From positions 62,001-126,000 of the forward strand of contig PLXC01000060.1 of NCBI GenBank assembly GCA_003151275.1: a stretch of DNA of 64,000 bases, given 5' to 3'. The DNA comes from Candidatus Melainabacteria bacterium (lineage in GTDB: Bacteria > Cyanobacteriota > Vampirovibrionia > Obscuribacterales > Obscuribacteraceae). The translations under genes were made by a program, and so were the position numbers. The notes beneath the pieces are model-generated. The model worked only from the letters and a program-made list of their open reading frames with translations. It did no database searches and was not told where the DNA came from. Of the stretch, positions 1 through 7,511 are shown one piece after another; the stretch's first letter is position 1; each line of letters begins with the position of its first letter.

Positions 1-824
1 TATTTTTAGGCGACGTGATTGGGAAACCAGGTCGTCGCGTGATCAAGCAATATCTTGCTGAACACGCACCAAAAGCCCACTTGATTATCGCTAACGCCGA
101 AAATGCGGCTCACGGTTTCGGCACAACTGAAAGTAATCTGCAGGAATTGCGAGACGCCGGTGTGCACGCCTTTACAGGCGGAAATCATACGTTTGATCGC
201 AAAGAAATTTTTGAATTCATCGATCAGCAACAAAACGTAATTCGACCAGCAAATTATCCAGATGGCACTCCAGGTCAAGGCGCCTGCATTGTAGAACTTG
301 AGGATGGCGTCAAAGTCGGCATGATCAATTTGCTCGGCCGTGTCTTCATGGAACCGCTTGAATCGCCGTTCCTAGTCGCTGAAAAACTCGTTGAAAAAAT
401 GTCAGAAGAGACCAACATAATTATTGTTGATATGCACGCTGAAGCAACAGCCGAAAAGATTGCGCTTGGATTATATCTAGACGGTCGGGTGTCCGCAGTT
501 GTAGGCACGCACACGCATGTTCAAACTGCAGACGAAAGAATTCTGCCAGGTGGCACCGCATTTTTAACCGATGCTGGTTGTTGCGGACCAATTAACGGTG
601 TGATCGGAATGGACAAAGCAGCCGTCTTCCGCCGTATGGTCAAACAACTGCCAAGCCGCTTTGAAGTGGCTGAAGGTCCTGCAATGGTGAACGGTGTCTT
701 GTTTGAAATTGATAAGGTGACCGGGAAAGCAACGAGCATTCGGAGAATCCAATTCAAAGAAGAAGACGAGCAAAGGGATCAAACCGCCTCAGCTGATTCT
801 TCTGAACTTTCACAAATTGTATGA
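1..824 (+). CDS. YmdB-like metallophosphoesterase, 5' partial
   Basis: Matches the TIGR00282/YmdB family of calcineurin-fold phosphodiesterases. In Bacillus, YmdB hydrolyses cyclic nucleotides and affects RNase Y-dependent RNA levels. Visible motifs are GDVIGKPGRRV at the very start (the first metal-binding loop), GGNHTFDRKEI, VDMHAEATAEK and VGTHTHVQTADE, ending with the family pattern DAGCCGPINGVIGMD. The reading frame is already open at base 3, and the normal N-terminal strand before GDVIGKPG is missing, so the real start lies upstream of the window. The GTG at 15 is internal. The stop overlaps the start of the next gene by ATGA, so the two are probably co-translated. The last 40 residues are an acidic, polar tail of unknown function. 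Family assignment is firm; the substrate is inferred. Confidence 0.9.
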   Translation, partial: FLGDVIGKPGRRVIKQYLAEHAPKAHLIIANAENAAHGFGTTESNLQELRDAGVHAFTGGNHTFDRKEIFEFIDQQQNVIRPANYPDGTPGQGACIVELEDGVKVGMINLLGRVFMEPLESPFLVAEKLVEKMSEETNIIIVDMHAEATAEKIALGLYLDGRVSAVVGTHTHVQTADERILPGGTAFLTDAGCCGPINGVIGMDKAAVFRRMVKQLPSRFEVAEGPAMVNGVLFEIDKVTGKATSIRRIQFKEEDEQRDQTASADSSELSQIV

Positions 825-1654
825 GCATCGATTTGCATCTTCATACGCATCACTCAGACGGAACGTGGTCGCCAACTGACCTCGTCAATCATGCCATCGC
901 GATCAAAATGAAACACATTGCGATCACTGACCATGACACAGTGAAGGGCATTAGTGAGGCTCAGGAAGCGGCGTGCGGCAAGTTGGAAATAATTCCAGCC
1001 ATTGAAATAAACACTATTTACATACATGACTCGGGCAAACGCGAGGACGTTCACATACTTGGATATTTTATTGACCCAAGCAGCACGGAACTAACCGAGG
1101 TGTTGAACAGACAGCAGGAAGCACGCGCACAACATCTCATCGACTCAATCAATGCTGTTGCAGCATTAGGAATTGACATCGACATAGATTCTGTTCAACG
1201 GCACGCTGGCATCGGATCGATAGGGCGGGCCCACATTACTATGGCGATTGTGGAAGCAGGTGGTGCCAAAGACGTCAATGAAGCCTGGGAAAAATTCATG
1301 ACCAGAAAGTCGGAGCACTATGTGCCACGCAACAGCGTTACACCTGTGGATGCAATTCGAGCCATCAATGCCGCGGGCGGCATCGCATCAATAGCTCACC
1401 CCGGTAAAGAAGAACATATGGATGCATTGATCTTGCAGCTTCGAGAAGCGGGACTGAAAGCAATTGAAGCTTTTCATCGCATTCACTCAGTGCACCTCGT
1501 GCGTCACTTTATCAAGCTTGCAAACCGCAACAACATGTTGATTACAGGCGGTTCTGACTGCCATGGACCATTCGGATCTTATGCACCGACAGTAGGATCA
1601 ATTTCTGTTCCGCAAGAAATTTTGCGGAACATGCGCAATAGCTCAGGAGGCTAG
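821..1654 (+). CDS. PHP-domain phosphoesterase (TrpH/RNase AM-like)
   Basis: A 277-residue PHP-family metal-dependent phosphoesterase of the TrpH/YciV type, whose characterised members hydrolyse 3',5'-nucleoside bisphosphates or act as 5'-3' exonucleases on short RNA. The four metal-ligand motifs are in order: HLHTHHSDGTWSP at residues 5-17, ITDHDT near 35, IPAIEIN near 58, and SIAHPGK and GGSDCHG in the C-terminal half. Its ATG at 821 overlaps the stop of the YmdB-like gene by four bases, which implies translational coupling and a shared nucleotide or RNA-turnover role. Length is normal for the family. Exact substrate cannot be read from the sequence. Confidence 0.88.
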   Translation: MSIDLHLHTHHSDGTWSPTDLVNHAIAIKMKHIAITDHDTVKGISEAQEAACGKLEIIPAIEINTIYIHDSGKREDVHILGYFIDPSSTELTEVLNRQQEARAQHLIDSINAVAALGIDIDIDSVQRHAGIGSIGRAHITMAIVEAGGAKDVNEAWEKFMTRKSEHYVPRNSVTPVDAIRAINAAGGIASIAHPGKEEHMDALILQLREAGLKAIEAFHRIHSVHLVRHFIKLANRNNMLITGGSDCHGPFGSYAPTVGSISVPQEILRNMRNSSGG

Positions 1655-1669
1655 CTGCCGGCAAGCAAT

Positions 1670-2725
1670 TTATTGCTGATCGTGGGCTTTTTTGTTGTCC
1701 CGAAACTCTTTTGCTTGTTCTAGAAGCTCGAGGTCGGTAGAGTAGACAATTTCCTTGTGATGCCGCCCCTGTCGCTGATGCCTGTATTCATCTACCTCTT
1801 TTAGCTTCTCGACCAGACTTGGAGCCGGGTTGGCCAGCGCCTGCGCGTATTCTTCAGTAGTATTTTTTCTTTGATCGTTATCACTACTAATGGCATTGAA
1901 CCGATACCATCGCAGCAGCCCCACGGCAGTCATAACTAAGGACAGACCGAACCAAAAACGAACCAGAATTGCGGCGGGGTGAACACCCAATCTGTTGAAG
2001 GCAGCTAAAAGAATGAACGAGAGGAACAGATTCACCACAACTGCAACCTTGAAATACCAAAAGGCATTTGTGTCCAAATGATCACCGGCACGCTTTAGAG
2101 CAGGAGCAGGTAAGCGAGGCTTCTTAGGCTCTTTGGCGGTGGCAATCAGATCGGGGAAAACATAAAAAATGCTTCCTGAAGGGGAAACTTCTGGTCGTCC
2201 ATTGAAACGAATCAGGATAGGCAGCATTTGCTCTTCTCGACTCGGGTCAATGTAAGCATGCGGTGCCAATTCTTCAATCGCCAGAACCCCTTTTCGCTGT
2301 CTGATGAATGTGGCGATTGATGCCCATTGATCTCCATTATCTTTTCTACCTGGAGCCACTGGCGCCAACATCAGGGCCAGACCAAGAAAACACAATGGTG
2401 ACAAGATCAATAGAAAACAGGCTAAATAGTAAATCCAATACTCTAAATTCTTAGCAAGCTGAATCGCTTGCCTAATCGCTTGTCTAGTCGCTGCTAACGA
2501 CCTAGTTCGTGATTGCCTGGCTATTCCATGGGGAAACTTGTAAACGATTTTACCTAAATCATTTACTGAAATGATACCGAATTTGGTGGCGGCGATTTTA
2601 TTCAATTCAGAGACGGCTTCGTTGTAAGACATCCCTGTGGCAATGACCAAATCTGCCGCGGTTATTCGGTAATCCGTTTTTTCGATCGCTGCAATAATTT
2701 TGTCTTGATTCGGTTTTTCAGGCAT
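1670..2725 (-). CDS. Membrane protein with two winged-helix-like modules
   Basis: A 351-residue protein with an internal duplication. Residues 1-65 (IAAIEKTDYRITAADLVIAT ... KIVYKFP) and about 140-195 (IATFIRQRKGVLAIEELAPH ... SIFYVFPDL) both look like a small winged-helix module ending in (V/F)Y.FP. One hydrophobic segment lies between them (YWIYYLACFLLILSPLCFLG) and two more follow near residues 225-270. I recall similar proteins in cyanobacteria and plants, but no function is established to my knowledge. The charged C-terminus ends in a short helical region rich in Lys, Glu and Gln. It is convergent with the PHP gene, 15 bp apart. ATG start with no clear SD. Confidence 0.7.
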   Translation of the reverse strand: MPEKPNQDKIIAAIEKTDYRITAADLVIATGMSYNEAVSELNKIAATKFGIISVNDLGKIVYKFPHGIARQSRTRSLAATRQAIRQAIQLAKNLEYWIYYLACFLLILSPLCFLGLALMLAPVAPGRKDNGDQWASIATFIRQRKGVLAIEELAPHAYIDPSREEQMLPILIRFNGRPEVSPSGSIFYVFPDLIATAKEPKKPRLPAPALKRAGDHLDTNAFWYFKVAVVVNLFLSFILLAAFNRLGVHPAAILVRFWFGLSLVMTAVGLLRWYRFNAISSDNDQRKNTTEEYAQALANPAPSLVEKLKEVDEYRHQRQGRHHKEIVYSTDLELLEQAKEFRDNKKAHDQQ

Positions 2726-2805
2726 AATTTAGTCCAGACCAAAGATGCAGACTCCTCGATCGAAATAATACCCGAGAATAGGAGGCGTCAATTGCCCGGC
2801 AAAGC

Positions 2806-3306
2806 TTACTTTAGTTTATCCAGCTGGCCTTTGACGACTGAAATTTCCACTTCGCCAATTTGGCTCCAAGCGGCTTTTCCGTTCTTATCCAAAATCACTT
2901 CGAATGGGATGTAGCCTGTTTTTCCAGGCGGGTTGTAATACGTTTTGATTAGTTTTCGGGCGTCATCGTTAACCGGATGATCAACATCGATGACGATAAA
3001 TTTGACTTCGCCTTTCGGGGTTTTGTGATAGATGTCCACCAGTCGTTTAGCCTGACGATTGGTGTTCAAGTCACAGGCAGCACCGAAAAAAATCAGTGTC
3101 GGAATCCCGGGATCTAGTTGGGCGTCGTCGATATTGGTAGCAACTATGGGGAATCCAGAATCGATATCTTGAGTAAACGAGATACCCGGTCGCAACTTCA
3201 AATCTTCAGCTGCAAGAATCTTGCCTCCGCTGACTGCAAGCGCCACGACAGCGACCGAAGAGACAATCATTTTTTTGGATCTAATAAATTCCATTGAGTA
3301 TTTCAT
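2806..3306 (-). CDS. Exported thioredoxin-fold protein lacking a CXXC site
   Basis: About 166 residues with an N-terminal export signal (hydrophobic stretch MIVSSVAVVALAVSGGKILA). The rest has thioredoxin-fold character: TLIFFGAACDLNTNRQAKRL takes the place of the usual FWA.WC..C region, KFIVIDVDHP follows as a beta strand, and GYIPFEVILDKNGK is the cis-proline segment. Only one cysteine remains in the active-site loop, so disulfide exchange of the usual kind is unlikely. It may be a structural or single-Cys variant. The start is placed at ATG 3306; a TTG twelve bases upstream and an ATG at 3294 are alternatives. Role unknown. Confidence 0.65.
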   Translation of the reverse strand: MKYSMEFIRSKKMIVSSVAVVALAVSGGKILAAEDLKLRPGISFTQDIDSGFPIVATNIDDAQLDPGIPTLIFFGAACDLNTNRQAKRLVDIYHKTPKGEVKFIVIDVDHPVNDDARKLIKTYYNPPGKTGYIPFEVILDKNGKAAWSQIGEVEISVVKGQLDKLK

Positions 3307-3463
3307 TACAGTAGTCAACTAACGAGACAAAGCTATTGTCTCAAATTAGACCTCCAGTTTTACTAAGCGCTCCGTCGCATATTCTCTCGCATAAGCGCTC
3401 CACATTTTCTCCTATGCAAGGAGACAATGTCCATAAACTTATCCCGACTTATGTTCTTAGAAT

Positions 3464-3829
3464 CTAATTGCCAACTGATCGACGATTAAAGTCGCTAGCT
3501 TTGAGGTTGTGGACAAATCGAGACCACTTCTGCTGGTCGTAACTCAAGCAATATTCGTAGAGGCTGCGCAAGAGTCGTCTACCTGAATCTGACTTTCCCT
3601 TGAAACTATAAGCGGATAAATCGGCTGGCTCATTTGCCACGTCCATGAGTTTGCGCTTCACCTGCTTCTTGCCAGATCTCAACATAGCCATCTCGCAATG
3701 CACCACGCGATCAACGTTGTTAAGCGGCGCTGAACTGAGCCGCTCAATTAGCCATTGAGCCAGCACTTCAGTGGACGGCGTCCTTGGGTCAGCGGCATGA
3801 AGATATTCGGCGAATGCTTCCAGAATCAC
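3464..3829 (-). CDS. Hypothetical protein, 121 aa
   Basis: Unrecognised soluble protein. It starts at GTG with an AAGGAAG Shine-Dalgarno just upstream, which supports real translation. The sequence is mostly helical: an acidic N-terminal half (LEAFAEYLHAADP) and a basic middle (RSGKKQVKRKLMD), with no cysteines that look like metal ligands and no membrane segment. It stands alone between two intergenic regions, so context gives no clue to its job. Confidence 0.55.
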   Translation of the reverse strand: MILEAFAEYLHAADPRTPSTEVLAQWLIERLSSAPLNNVDRVVHCEMAMLRSGKKQVKRKLMDVANEPADLSAYSFKGKSDSGRRLLRSLYEYCLSYDQQKWSRFVHNLKASDFNRRSVGN

Positions 3830-4355
3830 GTTGACTTCCTTTCGGTCAAGAGGTGTAGAGCTTCCTGTTAAGAGCTATCTTAATCCAAGGATAGCGTTCT
3901 CTTGCGACTATAGCACAGGTAGACAAGAGGGTTAATCCCTGCATGCGCCTTAAATTCGAACTTCTTGTCAAATTCTCTGAAGCGACTGTATGACGCCCGA
4001 AACGGCGTAGTTATCGGACGTCTGTTACGAAGCAAATTAAAGTTTTGAAAGTGAATCTACTTAAGCTTTCAAAGCGCTATAATATGGCCACTTGAGGGCG
4101 TTCTAGCTCAAGATTCTTTTCTTAAACCGTATCTTGTTTTGCTGATCTCCGGAAGACCTGCCGATCGGGTCTGGCCTGAGATGAACCCTCTAAGATTGTC
4201 ATCGGCAGCGGCTTTCCCGACTCGCTGATTGCAGGCGTTGCGCAGGTCATCAGACCACCCTTCGTGTCGCAATCTTTGCGGAAAGCCCAATAGGTGGAAC
4301 CTAAAGCATTCTTTCGTGAAAATTTTTCGGAGCAGAGACAATCGTTAAATCGTTC
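3830..4355. other. Intergenic region with candidate promoter and long leader
   Basis: No convincing gene. Bases 3883-3896 carry a short fragment of the dispersed TCC.AGGATAG repeat. A perfect TATAAT lies at 4078-4083. If it is the -10 box, the radical SAM gene has a leader of roughly 260 nt with several short GC-rich inverted segments (about 4130-4300). The small ORFs on the minus strand here have no SD and unlike-protein composition. Confidence 0.5.
4078..4083 (+). promoter_or_regulatory. Candidate -10 box upstream of radical SAM gene
   Basis: Perfect TATAAT at the end of an AT-rich stretch. No good -35 sits at 16-18 bp (a TTGAAA at 4045-4050 is too far away), so this rests on the -10 match and position alone. 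Confidence 0.3.
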
Positions 4356-7300
4356 GTGGGTCAACAAAACCCGCAGGTCAAGCCATCGTTAGCAACTGAA
4401 GCCAGCAACTCGGAATTTTCGAGATTGCTGACTGAAGAGCTGCTTGAGCAAGTCAATCGTCCCGGCCAATACCTTGGAAACGAGTGGGGCGCAGCAAGGA
4501 AAGATTTCGACCAAGCATCTGTACGACTTGCTTTGGCTTTCCCCGATTTGTACGAACTTGGCATGTCCAATTTCGGTTTAAAAATCCTCTATCAGATTGT
4601 CAATTCCACTGACGGACTACTTGTTGATCGCACTTACGCGCCTGGATCCGATCTCGAAGCGCTTCTGCGAGCGAACAAAGTGCCGCTCTGGGGCTGGGAA
4701 TCACGTCGACCATTGAAAGATTTCGAATTGGTTGGCTTCTCACTGCAGTACGAGCTCTGTTATTCCAACGTTCTAAACATGTTGGATTTGGCGCAGGTGC
4801 CAGTTTTAGCACAAGATAGAACAGACTTGTTCCCGCTGGCGTTCGGCGGCGGCCCAGCTTCGGTCAATCCTGAACCAATGGCCCACTTCATGGACTTTTT
4901 CATCATTGGTGATGGAGAAGCGGCGATACCAAATGTGATGAACGTCGTACGCGAATTCAAAGCTCGCTATCCAAACGGGCAAGGAAAGTGTTTCCGACGA
5001 AGGCTTTTAGTTGAACTTGCCACCATAGTGGCTGGTGTTTATGTTCCTTCTTTATATGTATATGGAAACGACAACAAAGCGCCTAAGCAAATTGACTTAG
5101 AAAAATTCGATTTGGCGAAAGACTGTGACATCGATCACGAGCACTGTTCGATGGAAGGGTGCCAAACCAGTTTGCCCGAGCGCGTGTTGCGACAGACAAT
5201 ACCGCTGACAGACAGCAATCAACCGACCACATCGCTGGTTCCCTACCTGTCACTGGTGCACGATCGAGAAGTGTTGGAAGTGCGACGCGGATGCGATCGC
5301 GGCTGCCGTTTTTGCCAGCCCGGTTACACGTTTTTACCGGTTCGGGAACGTTCCACTGAAGATCTGCTGAAACTATCAACGGAAGCTCTGTCAAAAAGTG
5401 GGCATCAGGAATACTCGATGTTGTCTTTGTGTGTAAGCGATTACACAAGTTTGCATGAGTCAGTTCGTGCTCTCAATCAAGAACATGCGGCCAGACGATC
5501 CTCTCTATCATTTCCTAGTCAGCGTGCCGATCGGATGAACTTAGAACTGGCTGAGGAACTCAAGGCTGTTCGTAAAAGTGGTATCACTTTGGCACCGGAA
5601 GCTGGCTCTGAAAGACTGCGCGCTATCATCAACAAAGGTCTTTCACACCAACAAATTATTTCTGCCATTGAAGCTGCATATCAGTCAGGTTGGACATCGG
5701 TCAAACTCTACTTCATGTGCGGGCTACCGCTGGAAGAAGACTCAGATCTGGCTGGTATCGTAGAAATCCTCAAGGAAGCAACTACGCACTGTCGAGTGAT
5801 CAAGAAAACAGATCCGACTAAATACAAAAAAGATATCGAGTTTACCTGCACAATCTCTAACTTCGTGCCCAAGCCGTTTACGCCGTTCCAATGGTTCGGT
5901 CAGGTGACGCCGGATGAAACTGTTCGTCGGCACAAGGTGCTCAAACAAAAGCTGAGAGAGTCAGGTCTTCGACATGTTCAGCTCAATTTGACAGACACAG
6001 CAATCAGTCTTTTAGAAGCAGTAATCTCGCGCGGCGATCGCAACATCAGCACAATGATTTACGAAGCCTGGAAAGCCGGGGCGGTTTTTGATGCCTGGGA
6101 TGAACACTTCAAACCGCAAATCTGGCACGACGTTGCCGCGAAGATGGGCACCTCACTTGAAGAACTTGCTTGTTCAGATCGCGAGGTAGGTTCGGAACAG
6201 CCTTGGGACACTATTCACGTTGGCTTGAACACTTGGTGGCTCGTCAAAGAATGGGAGAAAGCAGTTGTCGCTGTAGAGACAGCTCCTTGCACCGAGAATG
6301 TTTGTCATGCCTGCGGCGTCTGTACTGAGCTTGATACCACTCATTTACTGGCAGCGCCCAAACCAGAAGTAATGAAAAAGAATCCGTTTGTCAAAGAATT
6401 GGCTGTCACAACTGATGAAGACAGTCACCCATCACTGTTCTTCACCAAGCCCCCGGCGGCTCCGGAAAATGAAGTTCTGCAGAGAATTAGATTCAGATTC
6501 ACAAAATTTGGCGATTTGCGTTTCATTTCTCACCTCGATTTGCAGCATCTTTTTGCTCGTGCCTCGCGCCGAGCGTTTCTGAATGTTGCCTACACAAAGG
6601 GATTCAATCCTGCTCCACGTCTAAATCTTGCGGCGCCCCTAGCGCTGTTTCAAGAATCTGAAAGTGAAGTCGGCGAAGTGGATCTTTCCATGATCGTCTC
6701 AACAGACGATTTCATTGCGCGATTCAACGCACAATTACCTCCAGAAATCCAGATCATAGAAGCTAGAGAAATTCCAGTTTCGAACATCTCACTGGCATCA
6801 ATCTTGGGCTCTGCCACCTACAGAGCAACTATTGTGCGATTGGCGGATAGCAACGCTGAGCGCGCCCAACTGGACAGCTTTCCTAGGATAGCCTATGCAC
6901 CCGAAGGGGGTCTATGCACACTAGTGGGGTCTATGCAGCAAGCTGCCCGACTCCGCAAGCTGCCCGACTCCGCAAGCTGCTCGGCTTATAGAACAGTTCT
7001 GGACAAGCTTGTCCAAGACTTACTAGCAAAAGAAGAACTCTTCTTACAGTTGCCTGATTCCTCGGAAAAGGCGGGCAGCTTGCTGCACAGCCTTCCCTCG
7101 GGTAAGACAACCACTACTGAACTCGCGGCGTCAAACGCTGCAAAACGAAAAAATATTCGCCCTGGAGTCCTATCTCTCAAACTGGTTGATCCCTCAACTG
7201 GCACTCTTGAAATGGAATTGGCACACGGACCAGCAATGCATGTGAAGCCAAACGACGTTTTGAAATGCCTGCAACCAGAAGACCAGCCTCTGCCTGAAAT

Positions 7301-7364
7301 TGTTTGGCGGATTACCCGCACTCAATTAAAGGGACAGGGCGGTGCACCTTTGTTTAACGTGTAA
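4356..7364 (+). CDS. B12-binding-type radical SAM protein fused to DUF2344 domain
   Basis: A 1002-residue fusion of a TIGR03960-type radical SAM protein (about residues 20-650) and a TIGR03936/DUF2344 domain (from about residue 705, RIRFRFTKFGDLRFISHLDL). The radical SAM cluster motif CDRGCRFCQPG (CxxxCxxC) is intact near residue 312, and a cysteine cluster NVCHACGVC sits near 650. The same fusion or gene pair is often found next to RNase G/E, as here, and is suspected in RNA or ribosome modification; the reaction is unknown. GTG start. Oddity: bases 6878-6989, encoding about residues 842-878 (from PRIAYAPEGGLC to RKLPDSASCSAY), are a copy of a dispersed repeat also present outside genes, so this part of the DUF2344 domain appears to be an in-frame insertion. 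Confidence 0.88.
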   Translation: MGQQNPQVKPSLATEASNSEFSRLLTEELLEQVNRPGQYLGNEWGAARKDFDQASVRLALAFPDLYELGMSNFGLKILYQIVNSTDGLLVDRTYAPGSDLEALLRANKVPLWGWESRRPLKDFELVGFSLQYELCYSNVLNMLDLAQVPVLAQDRTDLFPLAFGGGPASVNPEPMAHFMDFFIIGDGEAAIPNVMNVVREFKARYPNGQGKCFRRRLLVELATIVAGVYVPSLYVYGNDNKAPKQIDLEKFDLAKDCDIDHEHCSMEGCQTSLPERVLRQTIPLTDSNQPTTSLVPYLSLVHDREVLEVRRGCDRGCRFCQPGYTFLPVRERSTEDLLKLSTEALSKSGHQEYSMLSLCVSDYTSLHESVRALNQEHAARRSSLSFPSQRADRMNLELAEELKAVRKSGITLAPEAGSERLRAIINKGLSHQQIISAIEAAYQSGWTSVKLYFMCGLPLEEDSDLAGIVEILKEATTHCRVIKKTDPTKYKKDIEFTCTISNFVPKPFTPFQWFGQVTPDETVRRHKVLKQKLRESGLRHVQLNLTDTAISLLEAVISRGDRNISTMIYEAWKAGAVFDAWDEHFKPQIWHDVAAKMGTSLEELACSDREVGSEQPWDTIHVGLNTWWLVKEWEKAVVAVETAPCTENVCHACGVCTELDTTHLLAAPKPEVMKKNPFVKELAVTTDEDSHPSLFFTKPPAAPENEVLQRIRFRFTKFGDLRFISHLDLQHLFARASRRAFLNVAYTKGFNPAPRLNLAAPLALFQESESEVGEVDLSMIVSTDDFIARFNAQLPPEIQIIEAREIPVSNISLASILGSATYRATIVRLADSNAERAQLDSFPRIAYAPEGGLCTLVGSMQQAARLRKLPDSASCSAYRTVLDKLVQDLLAKEELFLQLPDSSEKAGSLLHSLPSGKTTTTELAASNAAKRKNIRPGVLSLKLVDPSTGTLEMELAHGPAMHVKPNDVLKCLQPEDQPLPEIVWRITRTQLKGQGGAPLFNV
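6878..6989 (+). repeat. Dispersed repeat copy, in frame inside a coding sequence
   Basis: Contains TCCTAGGATAG, CTATGCAC, CACTAGTGGGGTCT and GCAGCAAGCTGCCCGACTC, followed by a local duplication of CGCAAGCTGC.CG. The block from TATGCACACTAG through GCTGCTCGGCT is shared nearly word for word with the intergenic copy at 34242-34343. The repeat is read through without a stop in the radical SAM gene. Confidence 0.8.
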
Positions 7365-7511
7365 ACCCAAAAATGTTGAAATCAAAATCCAACAAATTTC
7401 CAAGCCTCGGGCAATTAACTGCGAAGACAGATTCGCACCCGAGTCGATCAATTTGCGCCCCACATTCGGTGCGCACCATCTCTAGACTTTTAGACCAATA
7501 AGAGGAGCCTT

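Noticed and set aside
4090..4355. Cobalamin riboswitch in front of the radical SAM gene
   Set aside because: No B12 box or matching core elements seen by eye; kept only as an unexplained leader.
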